Assembly: GCA_019321725.1 (NCBI GenBank)
Contig: CM033120.1
Coordinates: 9,367,694-9,431,693 of the forward strand
DNA length: 64,000 nucleotides
Direction: 5' to 3'
DNA from: Paulownia fortunei
Lineage: Eukaryota > Streptophyta > Magnoliopsida > Lamiales > Paulowniaceae
The notes beneath the pieces were generated by a model. It was given only the letters and a program-made list of their open reading frames with translations. It made no database searches and had not been told where the DNA came from. Of this stretch, positions 22,833-35,019 are shown piece by piece. Made by a program: the position numbers and the translations under genes. Every line of letters begins with the position of its first letter. Position 1 is the first letter of the stretch.

Positions 22833-24541
22833 CCTACCAAATTTAAACCTTACTTCAATAAATGTTTAACGAGTATAGAGCGAGTAAGAGTCGATCCCAC
22901 GAGGATCAAGGCTAATTGATTTACTATCGACTCAACTAACTAAGAATTTTAACTTTAAAATTACTAACCTAAAACTAAGACTTCAACAAGCAAACTCTAA
23001 AAATAAACAACAAACGTTTGGGGGGGGGGATTGAGTTGATCACATAAATTAAAATTAATTAAAATATAAATTAATCAAAATCAAAACAACAATCAACAAT
23101 AGATTAAAGTAGATTGAGATTTCATTTGCCGCCACTAGACAATGAATTCTAATTTCATATCAATATTATGAATAATTTGCCAATGAAATTATCAACCGTA
23201 GGTAATAACAAGCTCTACTACCCCAATCTTTCCTTAGTTTCTCGTTAGATAGAACAAGCTCTCTATCTAATTCTCTACCCACCAAACAACCTGGAACAAG
23301 CTCTCTACATTTAATCTAATAGATACATTAAAATAAAAAGATAAATTGATCTAAGCAACAACCACACAAGTTCGAATTATTTAACTTAGGTTATATTTTT
23401 CATTGCAATTAACAAAAATATCCCATAATCATTAATCACAATTTACTACACATGATTATAAATTCAAGACAATTACGGATTTAAAATTTTTAATCTAGTT
23501 GTAGGGAGTTCTCATACCCGATTTGGTTGTGCATCCAAACAAAGCAAGAAACGTCTCTTTCACTTTTTCTTCCTTGAAGCTCCAAAATCCCAAGAGTGCT
23601 TTCAAAATATGAATGATAAAGAGAGTGAGTGAATTTAAAAATTAATATTTTTGTTGATATGATAGTGCCCTATTATAAAGTGTGAGATGGTGATATGATT
23701 TGGTGTAAAATGTGTAAGATGTGTTGTGTATTTTGTGTAAAGTGAGGAATATGTGTTGTAAAGTATGTAATGTTTGTGATTTGATATATGTATCTAGTGT
23801 ATACATATCACAAATATGTGCCAAAAGGTGTAAAGAATCACCACTTGTCACCACTCCAAACAAAAACATCACTTTTGTCACATGGATGGCGCCTAGGCGC
23901 CCTATTTTAGCGCTTAGGAGCCATTTTCTCTGTTTTCGGCGCCTAGGCGCCCTGTTTTGGTGCTTAGGTACTGTTGCTGCTGTTTTTGTTCCTTCAGTTC
24001 AGTTTCTGATACAGTGTAGCCTCTTTCAACTGATGTTTGACCTCTTTATAGACTGAATTAGCTTTTAGTGTCTTCATAACAATTGTAACAATCTGTTATC
24101 TTTCTTTAGCCACTTGAATCAGATCAATATCACATTTTTGGAGAGAGTTATGAGAAATATACCAAGACTGCCATGTCTAGAAGTTTTAGTGCATGTTTGA
24201 CTTTTTAACTGAATTTTACTCTTTGAAATCAATTGAATTGTGACACATTTCCAACATGAAAGTTGTAGATACATCTTTTATCTTTCCAATAAGCTAATAA
24301 TCAGGTCAATAGAACTTTAGAGCAGATATTTATTCCCAAAATACAAACACTACTGCAATGAAACAATGTCAATTTGGCCCAAAAATACTTCTTTCAACTT
24401 CATTTTGGCTTTTTTTCGATCTTTTCATTCTCAAACTCCTATCACACACAAAACATTAATAAAAACCTATTATTAACAAGAATAAAGCAAATAAGAAATA
24501 GAAGAATTGATATAAATAAATATAAAAATATGCACTTATCA

Positions 24542-26399
24542 ATCTTCCTCAAATGTAGTGCTCTTAAATATTTCTAGAATGGTGTACTTTATGATCATAA
24601 TATTGATGTGGTTAGAATGATCTCATTTTTTATAGTACCTTTAACTTTAGGGAAACTGTCATTAGTGAGAGTAGGGGGTCGTTATATCTAAAGCGTAATA
24701 TCAAAATTCATACACCTGAGAACAATCACAATAGTCTTTTTAAAATTCTTGAAGTTTGTGCCTTTAAGCACAAATAAAATTAATATTGACAGATACTGTG
24801 CAAATATAAGCAGAAACTTAATTTAGAGAACAAAACCGAATAATATGCTCACAAATATTTATGTCATACCATAATCATAAAAAACATACTTAAGTATGAC
24901 ATAATACAATAATGGTGGTCCCCATCACAAGATACCTAGCACAACATTGATGTTTAATCTTTGGATAGAAACATCAACTATAAGTAGTACTTTTAATATT
25001 GTAATAAAATACCGACAACTAATTTTGTCAAACAATAACCTTCATTTTGCCTATTATTGTTCACATGGAAGACCTAATAATCATCACATATTTATTATTA
25101 TATGGTATCTGTTAGTTGGCCAAACAATAACCTTCATTTGAGTTGATCATTATTTGCATAAATTATAAACATACACATCTTAATATCCCAAAATAGAGGT
25201 TATTTTGACAACATATTATTTCAATCAATTTATTTTGCAATATCAGACAAGTAGAAATAAATATAATCCCAATTTTATCTCACATGTCTATCTTTTGGCC
25301 AAACAATAATCTTCTTTTGGATCGATTATTATCCATAAAGATATAAACATGATGCAAACTTTTTGCTTGATATATAATATTTCAAAAATAAATATAATAA
25401 CAAAGGTCACTTTTACGATATAATATTTCAATTTATCTTGAAATAGAAGATAACCTCTGCAAAAAAAAAATAATATTTTTTTAATGGGATTTTACTAAAA
25501 TTAGGTCGAATCTTGTACGAATCAGACTTGAACTCAATTTGAATTGAAATCTAATTCAATTCTTATAGGTTAGATTAAATCTTACCTACTTTATGACCCA
25601 AACAATAAGCCCAAACTTAAGTTTAAAATTCAACCTTATTTGCATTTTAGACCAAAAATCCAATTAGAGCCAAAAAATTAATTTTATTTGAATTTAAACC
25701 CATAATTAAAATGAACCCACAATTACACCCATAACTAATTATGACCAAAAATATAATCATATACGTTTGAGCTTAAGAATATATTAAGCCCAAAATATAA
25801 CCTTACTTAGATTCTAAGCCAAAATTAAATCAAGTCCAAAATTAAAATTTAACTTAAACCCAAAATTTCTTTTAAATAAAATATCCTTCATCTCAAAAGA
25901 AAATTAAAGGCCCAATTTCTTCAAATTAAAACTCCAGATTCACGGCCTTCTTCACCCAAAAATCAATTAAAGAAAACAATAAATAAATCGGATTTTGTGT
26001 TGGGGTGACGTCGAACCCGAATCTATCACCCCATATCCTTTGCTTGAATGTATTTTGATTGGAATTGTCCATAATTTTTCTTTTTTTCATTATTTGGTTT
26101 CAAGAACAACAGCAACATGCTTAATTTATATTGAAATAATAATTCACGAATTTGATTCTCAAATTTTATTTCAAATTATTGTTTCAGTAGCAACATTAAG
26201 ACCAACAAAATCAACACATGAACAAAATCACAAAAAAAGTCTTGCTTTCTTCTTTCAATTGAATAAGAGAAAAAGAACTTTAGTATTACAAAATTTGTTC
26301 TTGATTTTTATTTTCAATGAAATAATTTCACTAAAATTAATCAACAAGGAAAATTCCTAAATTCCTTGATAATCTAATATGAACTGTACATGTACCACT
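24542..26399 (-). other. Copia 5' leader remnant
   Basis: This non-coding, AT-rich DNA lies between the solo LTR and the copia 5' LTR. The phrase CAAACAATAACCTTCATTTTG and close variants occur three times (about 25030, 25121 and 25299), each with an ATTATT partner downstream, so the leader has a diverged repeat structure. The ORF at 25995-26360 shows no family resemblance and I do not call it. Confidence 0.45.
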
Positions 26400-26864
26400 T
26401 GTTAGACTTTAATACAAATAAAATTAACACAATCATACAATCTAGAATTATCACGTAAATTATCAAAAAAATGAAATGAATACTAAATTGGAAGCATATT
26501 TTAATCTATAATCCGTATTGACGTATACATATATGAATTCTTATAGGGTTGGCGTCTTCTACAATCAAATCTCCTTATATGTTCTGTGGGTTCTCTTTGT
26601 AAGATGGGGATAGAAGAGAAAAATAAAATGATTTATTTGACTTGGGAACCAATAATATTTCTTATATACTAGGTTAAATAGCAGTTTATCAATCCTAATT
26701 TGACTAGTATTAAGTTTCTACACATTACAAAATCCATTATAATAGATATTTCTAGAACCCAACTAATAGATCATTAATTTGACTTTATTAAATTAAATAA
26801 TCAATAATATAATTGCTATTTACTATGTTAGCGCATGTAGATAAATTAAATAAAATCCAACAGA
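26400..26864 (-). repeat. Copia 5' LTR (antisense)
   Basis: A 465-bp TG...CA repeat of the same family as 7447-7819 and 42991-43452. After its minus-strand end comes AGTGGTACATG, whose TGGTA start could be a decayed tRNA-Met primer site. Confidence 0.7.
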
Positions 26865-27748
26865 GCTACTGTACAAAATCTCTCAAGGGATCAAACAAAA
26901 TTTCCTTTTCAACATTAACCCGTGTATTGTGCATGGATATAAAAAGTATATCCTCTTATAAAAATAGAAAAGTCAATACCTAATATTATAATTCGTTCAA
27001 AATTACAAGAAAATTTTCAAATTATTTGGGTTGTAACCAAGTTTTACAAATTGTGATCAGCAACAATGTCCGTACAAATGATGGATGAAATTGAAGAAAA
27101 ATGATTATGCTCAGGAGCAAAATTCTAAGGCATAAAACGTAAATACTAATTATAGATTACAATGACTATCCATTCTTCTGAAAAATGTAAGAGTTTCATG
27201 TCAGCTTATGTTAATAGTTAGTTTAAATTAGGGATAACTACTTTTATTATCACATACAATAAAGAAATAGATTCTCAACTAATTAAGTTCACTAATATAA
27301 ATTTTTCCGAACGTTTAGAGAAATTCAAAATGATTCCAAGTTTTGAAATGTGGGGCTGAGATTACAGATTAGAAAAGTTTAATTTGAGGAAACTTATAAC
27401 TTGAAAACAGTTATTTAGGCCTGATTTTTGGATAAATTAGTACAACTAATTTTTATAGATGAGAATAAGTAATAAAGTCAGCAAAAGTTATACTTGGAAA
27501 GCTCTATGATATATTTATATATATATATATATTTAGAAAGTCAATTTCGAATTATATAAGTTAACCAATATATTTTTTAAGAATAATAAAATTAAAAAAT
27601 ACACAAATTCAAAACAGGGTCAAAGTATGTTCAATTATGGTCAAACACCACGTTTTAATATCATTACAGCATAGATTATAGATATTAGATATAGCATAGA
27701 TGTCATGATATTGGATAACATTAGTATATTACTTACTGAATCCACAAA
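26865..27748. other. AT-rich spacer before the segmental duplication
   Basis: No coding frame or recognised element. A TA microsatellite lies at about 27510-27532. Confidence 0.45.
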
Positions 27749-29230
27749 TGATATAGAAAATCAAGCCTGCGTATCGAAACTAAGAAATGAAAACAAAATC
27801 TTAGACAATGTTTGATTTTATTTAGAGAGTTTATCTTTTTTTTTTTTCGAAATTTCGAGGGAAGGTGTCTTGATAAAGGAACTTAAGAACAAAAGTAATA
27901 TTTGGTTTGTATTTTCGGGGAGATATTTTTTACTATAATATATTAAAAGTTTTGTTGGTTAGTAGTATTATATTAGAATTTTTTTAATATTATATGTTGT
28001 ATTTGTTTATATTAAAAAAAGAAGATATATATTTATGATAATATAAAATTCAAAAATTTAATGATGTTGATATATAGTGAATGCCATTTTAATTTAGAGA
28101 GAATGAGAAAAAAAACAAGATTTGATTCCAAGGGTTAAAAAAAAATCTGTTCCCAGAATATATTCAAAAATAGGCTTAGCTTTTCTTTTGTATTTGTTTG
28201 TCATACAAATAAAAGGAAAAGGGAAAAAAAGGAAAAAAAAAAGAATAAAACAAAGATTTTGTTAGGAATTCAATTAAAGAAAAATCGAAACAAAAGAAAT
28301 TATAGTTATCAATCGGAAAGCATACTTATGCTTTCTAAGATAAAGCTTGGTTAAAAAAAAAAATACTAACAATGATTGAAGACAAAGGCCACAAAGATGG
28401 CATATCGCTGCAATGAAATTTTTTTACGCAACTGCAAGTATGAGCCCTGATGATTAGGTAAGAATTATTAAAATTTTGAAATTTGAGGATATCTTTCCTT
28501 TATTGCTAAATTTGAAAAGGAACAGAAGTAAAGAGGTGATGGAAATTTTAATTTTTGAATTTTGAGATTATTACAATATGTAGAGAATGGAAGTTAAAAC
28601 TTGTGATGCAATTAATGAGGATCGAGGAATTACAGATAACTTATCAATAAGGATTTTTCTTCACAATAAAAAAATAAGCACTAAAGATTATGACTGCATA
28701 AGAATTGACTCAATTGCGTCAAAACCCCTTAAATTATAATAGCCAACGATTTACAAGAAAATAAAGACTATATATAATCATTGTCAAATTGTTTACTTAT
28801 TAAACAAACTTATCATATAGATTTTTTATAATTTTAATATTACTATAATTTTAAATCTTATTATATATATATTATCACTTAATATTATTGACTTAAAGAA
28901 ATAAAATTGGCTAAATTCGTTATCATTGCTGTACCTGTAATTTTGGATAAGGGTGTATTTAATTTGAGATCTCAAAGACTTTCTAATAATTACAATCTAG
29001 GACATAATTGTAATTTAATTTTTTTTCACCTCCACAATAATTTTAAATTTTGAATCTCAATTTATCTATTCAATAAGGTTATCACTCCGCTAAATGTGAG
29101 TTTATATCAATACATTGTATAACTAAATTTATATCTAGTCTAATTATTCAGAATTAATTGTCTGATGTAAATTTAAAACTTTTGGGTGTTACAACCTCAC
29201 CATCAAATCGGAACAAAAAAAGTAAGAGAA

Positions 29231-29472
29231 ATTCTCACGCGAAACGGTACAGTGAATAGCACTTGGAGTACCAATATGAAGGTCGGTAGTTTGATTCCCT
29301 CTAGAGGTTTAATATGACTGCTTGAGAGGTGGGCTCATGCGCGAGTTACGTGTTAAATTGTCGATCCAAATATATGTAGATTTTTACGTGGGTGCGCCAA
29401 GGGGCACGCCTCCTATTCTAGGATTAGTAAAGGTATAATAAGCCTGGACACTTAAGTTATAAAAAAAAAAAA
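29231..29472 (+). mobile_element. tRNA-derived SINE with poly(A) tail
   Basis: A 242-bp insert ends in a run of A and is flanked by a 16-base duplication, seven A plus GTAAGAGAA (29215-29230 and 29473-29488). Pol III promoter-like boxes are visible: A box TAGCACTTGGAG (29257-29268) and B box TAGTTTGATTCC (29287-29298). The homologous site in copy B (about 50260) lacks the insert and has one target copy only, which proves it is an insertion younger than the duplication. Confidence 0.85.
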
Positions 29473-30977
29473 AAAAAAAGTAAGAGAACACGTTTTGGAA
29501 GAAGCATGTTATGACAAGACTCAACGATTGCATCAATTGGACCATACTTGGTATAGTTATAATGGTCTAACCATAATACTAATGTTGGATTTATTTTGCC
29601 CAACCAAAAAGTAAAATCCTATGTACAATAAAACTGAAAGAAAACAAAATTTCATTAAATTATCATCGCACTAGGTCATGCGTTTTAAAGTCTATGAGCT
29701 TCTTGTAAAATACATTAAATTTAGAAAATCTCGAGATACTTAAAGCAAGCATTTGGACCGTTGTCAATACCTCATCATTTAGTTAGTGATACGCATAATC
29801 TGACTAACAAGATTCCCACAATCTTAATCTCTTGCGTATCGTGTTAATATTCACATTAATTTGTTTTTTCTTCAAACCCTAGATATGAAATATTCATGCA
29901 TTTTATGGGACGCCTCCATAAAAGAAAAGAACAAAACTTGCTTTACCAAACTAAATGCTCTAATAATTCTATTGCATGGGACTCCGTTATCTTTTAGAAA
30001 ATCTTCCACCACAATTAAACTCTCCACTTGACAAGGCTTTCGTTTCTCTCTTATACAAATTGTTTCAAGATTATAGGGTTATCACTTTACTTGTAACCAA
30101 GACACTGGAGAAGCTTCAGTGCCCTTAATGTACGTAAATGGGCCCAAATTCTGCCCACCAAACTAGAATCCTCCAAGTAGGGCAAAACTATGTTGTCGTC
30201 AAGACAATAGTTTTCGCTCTTTCAAATATGCGAATTCACAGGTTATGTAGAAAAATTGTCATAAGATATAATAGAGCATTTAGAAAAATGTCTGCTTGCC
30301 CACTGATTGCTTGACACCCGATTCATAAAAATGTATCGAGCCCATATGAATTAAAGAATTGAGTTTTACTATTATGAAGTTTGATAACAATAGTGGAATG
30401 ATGAAGAATAGACTAGAAGATGAAAGATGAAGTGATCACAAAAAACTTCTCTTGTTTGCTGAAATAGAATAAAAATATTGTAGTGTAGATGATGATTTCC
30501 TTGTAGATCTCTTATGTTTAAATAAGAAGACTTACATAAAGATACGAACACTTAAAAGATGGTGAATTCAATTAGGATTCTGATGCCGAGTTACAACTGT
30601 TTTGACATTTTCAGTCATCAGATGAATAATTCAAAATGAATAATTAACAATGAACGATTTAAATTCATTTTGAAAATTCTCTAACACTTCATTGGAGCCT
30701 CCTATCCATTTTCCAGGCTCTAAATTTCACTAAAGAATACTTGATGGACCTAGATTTTAAATAATACAGAACTTGGGGACTGTAGGTGCAATTAAAGCAA
30801 ATGGACAATTAGGAAAAATAATTTACCATCATATTCGGGAGATTTGTGCTTAACATTATATCAGCAAGGCTTTAATCACTAATTCCACCGGATTTATCAG
30901 TTTCCGTCATTTCACTCACCGTGGTTGTATCCAGACTTTAGCCATTCCAACCTTCCGAAGAACAAGAACCCAAAAAA

Positions 30978-32315
30978 ATGGCCATGAAAACTCTTGAATT
31001 TCCCGAAATCGTAAGCAGCAGAAATGGAGATACGGAGAACGAACAACCTCAAGAAACTGCAGCAGTCACCAAGTTTGATTGGCTTCCAGACTCTATTTTG
31101 GGAGAAATCCTGTCCCGGGTTCCTGCGAAGACGGTGTTCCGCTGCATGTCGGTGAGCAAACCTTGGCTATCTGTCATAGACAGCCATAGCTTCTCGAGAG
31201 CCCATTTTTCTCGATCATCGGTGTGCCCTTTGCTTGTCTTCAGTGATCCGTCGGGCCGTAAATCCAATAGAATCCTTCACCTGGTGGAAGGTCGAAGTCA
31301 TTCTGAACTTGATCCCAAGATTGGGCTCTCGAAGCTGAGCTCCAGAATTGAGTTTCCTGATGTGATGAAGGGCCCTAGTTCTTTTCTTCGCGGTGTGAAT
31401 ACCAATGCCACCTCATGTGAAGGTGTGGTTTGCTGGGCAACACGTCGTGGAGCTGGCGATATCCTCCTGTGCAACCCCATTACCGGCGAGTATGTTACTC
31501 TCAATCATCAAGTTAGAAACCGAAACAATGAGCGAGAGGTGGCTTCTGTTTTCATTGGGCTAGGGTTTAGTCGGGTTACTAAAACGTTTGAGCTATTGAA
31601 AATGATGCTAGGAAACATTAATAATGCTGAACTTTCAATAGCCTGGTGGCCTGAACTGTGCACTGTAGGAACTAAGTCCTGGAGACGTGTTGGAGATGTT
31701 GTTGCGCCTCAGTTGGATTTTACTCGAAAGGTATTTGATGTCATATACATTAATGGAGCGATATATTGGAGGTACAAGGGCGAACCCTCAATATGTTCCT
31801 TTGATTTTGACAGGCTCCTTTTCAAAGTCATATTATTGCCTGAATTTGATGGTTTGTTAGTCGAGAATAGCTTTATCAATATGAGTTTGGGAGTATTGGC
31901 TGATTCTCTTTGTGTATCATTAATTTCTGCCAATGATGGGCATGTGGAGGTATGGGCAATAACAAACAACAATGTTGGTTGCCAAGCAGCTTGGAGAAAG
32001 CTTTATAATGTTGAAACAACGACTACGTTGTTTGAACATGGTGGAAGGTTATGGCCTAGGGGTCAATATAGAACGATAAAGTACATGGAAAATGAGAAAA
32101 TTTTAATGCATGATTGGCGAACCACATTTCTTCTATATGATCCAGTCACCAGAAGTGAGAGTTTTTTTCATCTTGTGGAGAGCTCAAACCTCGAGAAGAT
32201 GAGGACTTTATTGCATTTGCAAGTAGTTCCTCACTTGCCAAGCATTATTTCGCTAAAGGATACCTTGAATATACAAGAAGAAAGTGTGAAGATTCTAAAG
32301 GCTTACTCAAGGTGA
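30978..32315 (+). CDS. F-box protein with F-box-associated domain (main exon)
   Basis: F-box proteins are the substrate adaptors of SCF ubiquitin ligases and bind SKP1 through the F-box. The F-box here is near residues 34-78 (WLPDSILGEILSRVPAKTVF, then CMSVSKPWLSVI and FSRAHF). A beta-propeller-like F-box-associated region follows: CEGVVCWATR, ILLCNPITGEYVTL, KSWRRVG, and ICSFDFDR. The start is the first of two close Met codons (MAMK); the upstream 40 bases are also conserved in copy B. Read without splicing the product is 445 residues ending AYSR-stop. AG|GTGAAC at 32310-32317 is a good donor, so coding probably continues in the exon at 34772. A TATA-like ATTATATC lies about 120 bases upstream (30855-30862) and is changed in copy B. 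The substrate is unknown. Confidence 0.9.
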   Translation: MAMKTLEFPEIVSSRNGDTENEQPQETAAVTKFDWLPDSILGEILSRVPAKTVFRCMSVSKPWLSVIDSHSFSRAHFSRSSVCPLLVFSDPSGRKSNRILHLVEGRSHSELDPKIGLSKLSSRIEFPDVMKGPSSFLRGVNTNATSCEGVVCWATRRGAGDILLCNPITGEYVTLNHQVRNRNNEREVASVFIGLGFSRVTKTFELLKMMLGNINNAELSIAWWPELCTVGTKSWRRVGDVVAPQLDFTRKVFDVIYINGAIYWRYKGEPSICSFDFDRLLFKVILLPEFDGLLVENSFINMSLGVLADSLCVSLISANDGHVEVWAITNNNVGCQAAWRKLYNVETTTTLFEHGGRLWPRGQYRTIKYMENEKILMHDWRTTFLLYDPVTRSESFFHLVESSNLEKMRTLLHLQVVPHLPSIISLKDTLNIQEESVKILKAYSR

Positions 32316-34771
32316 ACATAATATCTGTTAATATTTCATACTTTGCACTTGCTTGATTGAGCTAATTTGCTATGAAATTGCATAATATATGACATGTTGG
32401 ATTTTTATTCATATGGATTGTATCAAGTCCTATATATGTTTGATGTGCATGGTTTTAACTCATTAAGATTTGGATTTTTAAAGTGAAATTAATTCCTATA
32501 CAGTATTATAAGCAATTTCCTCAAATTTCCATTGTTACCTTAGATAGCAAACAATAAAACAACTGTTCAACTTGTTACTGCAATTAGTTCCTTATGTTGC
32601 ACATTCTTAACTTCTGAGGGTTTACATAAAATCAACAGTATGTAATTTTGAAGACCTATGAACTAAATCATGGCGTTGTTTTTGAAACTATTGTCTTAGA
32701 AGGATTTGTTATAAATAGTGATGGTTGTTATGGCTGGAAAATGACATTAATGTTCTAATATTTTTTCTACTCACAAAAGAGAAGTATTTCTCTTTTCGTT
32801 TGTGAATAAACATTAGATTAGATTACCATTCCTTCTGTGCATGTGTTTCCTACTTTCTGCTTTTAGTTAGAGAAATTCAGAGTTGGTCCCAATCCTCTTT
32901 CACAAGTTTTCCTAAGTAAAAGGGATTGATTACTAACAAAATTGTAGAATTACTCATGCTTATGGTACTCACAGTTTATTTTGTGTTGAAATTTTGCATA
33001 CTTAAGATGATTTGAAGATCTTCGGGAACTAAGGCAGAAATTGGACATGAAAAATGAATAAATTTAGTTTCTAGAGAAGGAAACATTTAAGAAAATGCTG
33101 ACTAGCTACAAGGCTACATTCAATTACTGTGGTAATTAACATTTGTTCTCATATCTTTTGCGGGCTATGATACCTAGAAAGAGGACCGTGATGAGTTTGT
33201 ATTTGAGCATTTTAAAGGTTTCTGCTACAGATATTTTTTATGGTCTTGAACATAAAAGTAAGATGGATCGATTATTTACACATTATGAAATTTGTAACTT
33301 AAATAGATTTTATTCTCTACTTAGTTCACTCTGTGCCTATGTTGATTGGTTTTTGTCTACTTTGATAAATGTTTAACTTTTTCAGAAATTTTTTACCCTT
33401 TGTCTCTGCAATGCTATTTATGTGTTGCTTCTGTTAGAGGTTGTGGTGCCTTTTTTATTCTTCATATCTGTTTCTTGTCTTTTATTGTTTTATTTCTACA
33501 TCTCTTTAATATTAAGAATAACAATAACGATTATCATTATGGATGAGTACCACATTCTCCAATCTTTTTAATGAATTGTATAACAATAGGTAGAATTTTA
33601 TTAATCTTCTTTCTGAACTATAGCCTGGTTTTGCTACATTGTCAAAGTTTTCTTCTACTATGTTCCTTTTGCTGAAGTTGTCACATTGATAGAATAAAAT
33701 GACAACATTACAAAATGTTTACATCTCAAGAGAACCACACGAATATATTGAATTCTAGAAAATATTTGGTTTTTTTGTGTAAAGTAGGATCATGAGTTAA
33801 TGAAACATTAGATATTTTTGTGTGAAGTAGGATCAGGATTTAATGAAACATTTGGTTCTCTTTGTATAAATATGATCAGGATTTAATGTGTATAGAAAAA
33901 CTAAAGTTAAAAAGGATTTAAATCTATTACATAAAATATAATATTGATATGAATGGATGGTACTCATTTCCTTACATATATATTTGTGAAGTTGTACATT
34001 TAATTTGTGAATTTGGAAATTAAATGTCTGGTAAGAAAAAAAATCAAGATGATTACTTCTATATATGCCAGCAGTAGATACCAAAATAAGGGGCTGCTTA
34101 AGGATAAACATTAAGCTTGAATTACTATCTACATTAAGTCATAAGATTATTCATTTGATTTGAATATATAAGTTGTATATTACTTTATTTACTCATAATA
34201 TTAGTATTTCCTTGAGACTCTAACCGTGGATGTACTAAACATAAGTGTCATTCAGATTTTTGTTTTGTTTTCTGCTGGCTTTTGACTATTTAAGTAGAAC
34301 ACAAGCAGTTTAATAAAACTTTTGGTTATGGCTCTCTAATGATGTTTGATCAGTCATTTTATATCATCTTTACATCATAGGCAGTTTTCAATAGTGTGTC
34401 CTATGAACTCTCAGATTCAAAGTTATCATGGCACTTTTTAAGTTTTGCTCCGTGACATAAAACTTGCAATTGTGATTGATGTCGATGAAGTTAGTTGATT
34501 AACAATTTGCATCTGAGTTGTTTAGGATAAAAAATAAAAATGCTTTGCGTTTGATGCTCATAATTAATTTGACAATTTGCGTGGTTTATCTTGTTAATTT
34601 TGATGCCTTTGTTACTACTCAACAACAATTATGTATAGATTTTTCGGAAAAATAAGAAGAAGAAATTCCTTGCACAACTTCAAAAATTGCTAGATGTTGT
34701 CATTGACAATAGTTCTTTTTTCAATTATAAACTATTAGTACTTAAAAATTATTTTTCTTGATATTCTACAG
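32312..34771 (+). other. Intron of the F-box gene
   Basis: The 2.46-kb intervening sequence begins GTGAAC and ends ATTCTACAG. Its right part and acceptor are also conserved in copy B (54805). ORFs inside (33143-33546 region) are T-rich and have no family resemblance. If it is retained, translation stops at the TGA that overlaps the donor (32313-32315). Confidence 0.6.
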
Positions 34772-34865
34772 GAGGTCGACTAGAGGAAGGGGCACCGGAT
34801 CTAGAGGTGTATCAAGAGGACAAGGCCTAAGGAGAGGGAGAGGGAGAGGGAGAGGCAGAGGGTAA
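34772..34865 (+). CDS. F-box gene second exon, Arg-Gly-rich C-terminal tail
   Basis: The exon joins in phase with exon 1: the split AGG codon plus 30 codons gives RSTRGRGTGSRGV, then a run of alternating Arg-Gly, and a TAA stop (34863-34865). The spliced protein would have 475 residues. RGG/RG tails bind RNA and are targets of arginine methyltransferases, which is unusual for an F-box protein. Conservation of the acceptor and the RG reading in copy B supports the exon. No transcript evidence is available. Confidence 0.55.
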
Positions 34866-35019
34866 TGTTGAGACCAATGCCAAGGAATCTTTGTTCTCGC
34901 GCTACGAGGATGAGCCAATGACAGTTCCTTGTGGTGCAGTTTCAACCTAAGATCTTTAAAATGTTCTCCATAATTGGTTTTATTGTAAAATGTATTTTTG
35001 TTTTTACTGTCTTCATAAC

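Larger units (their letters stand above)
10792..24541 (-). mobile_element. Older gypsy-type LTR, interrupted by the 12-kb gypsy element
   Basis: On the minus strand an LTR-like sequence starts TGATAAGTGCATATTTTTAT at 24541 and runs through AT-rich DNA to 22833. It then continues across the nested element into TGTCGTAAG at 10792-10800. It holds GAGTCGATCCCACGAGGAT (about 22889-22907), a phrase common in plant gypsy LTRs, two GGCGCCTAGGCGCC palindromes and a run of ten G (23020-23029). No partner LTR or internal region was found, so it is probably a solo LTR in the copia gag region. No clear target duplication was found. Confidence 0.5.
7447..26864 (-). mobile_element. Ty1/copia retrotransposon, antisense, split by nested insertions
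   Basis: LTRs of one family lie at 7447-7819 and 26400-26864, both antisense. From the left LTR, antisense pol fragments run RNase H, RT, integrase, gag zinc knuckle up to about 10790. Sequence then resumes after the nested gypsy DNA at 24542 as a non-coding leader running to the 5' LTR. This order matches one full copia element. The possible target duplication is poor (GAGTA / GAGCT). The same family has a fragment on the + strand at 41822-43452. Confidence 0.65.

Noticed and set aside
25995..26360. 121-codon + strand ORF
   Set aside because: No domain resemblance, AT-rich codons, and it lies in the non-coding leader of the copia element.
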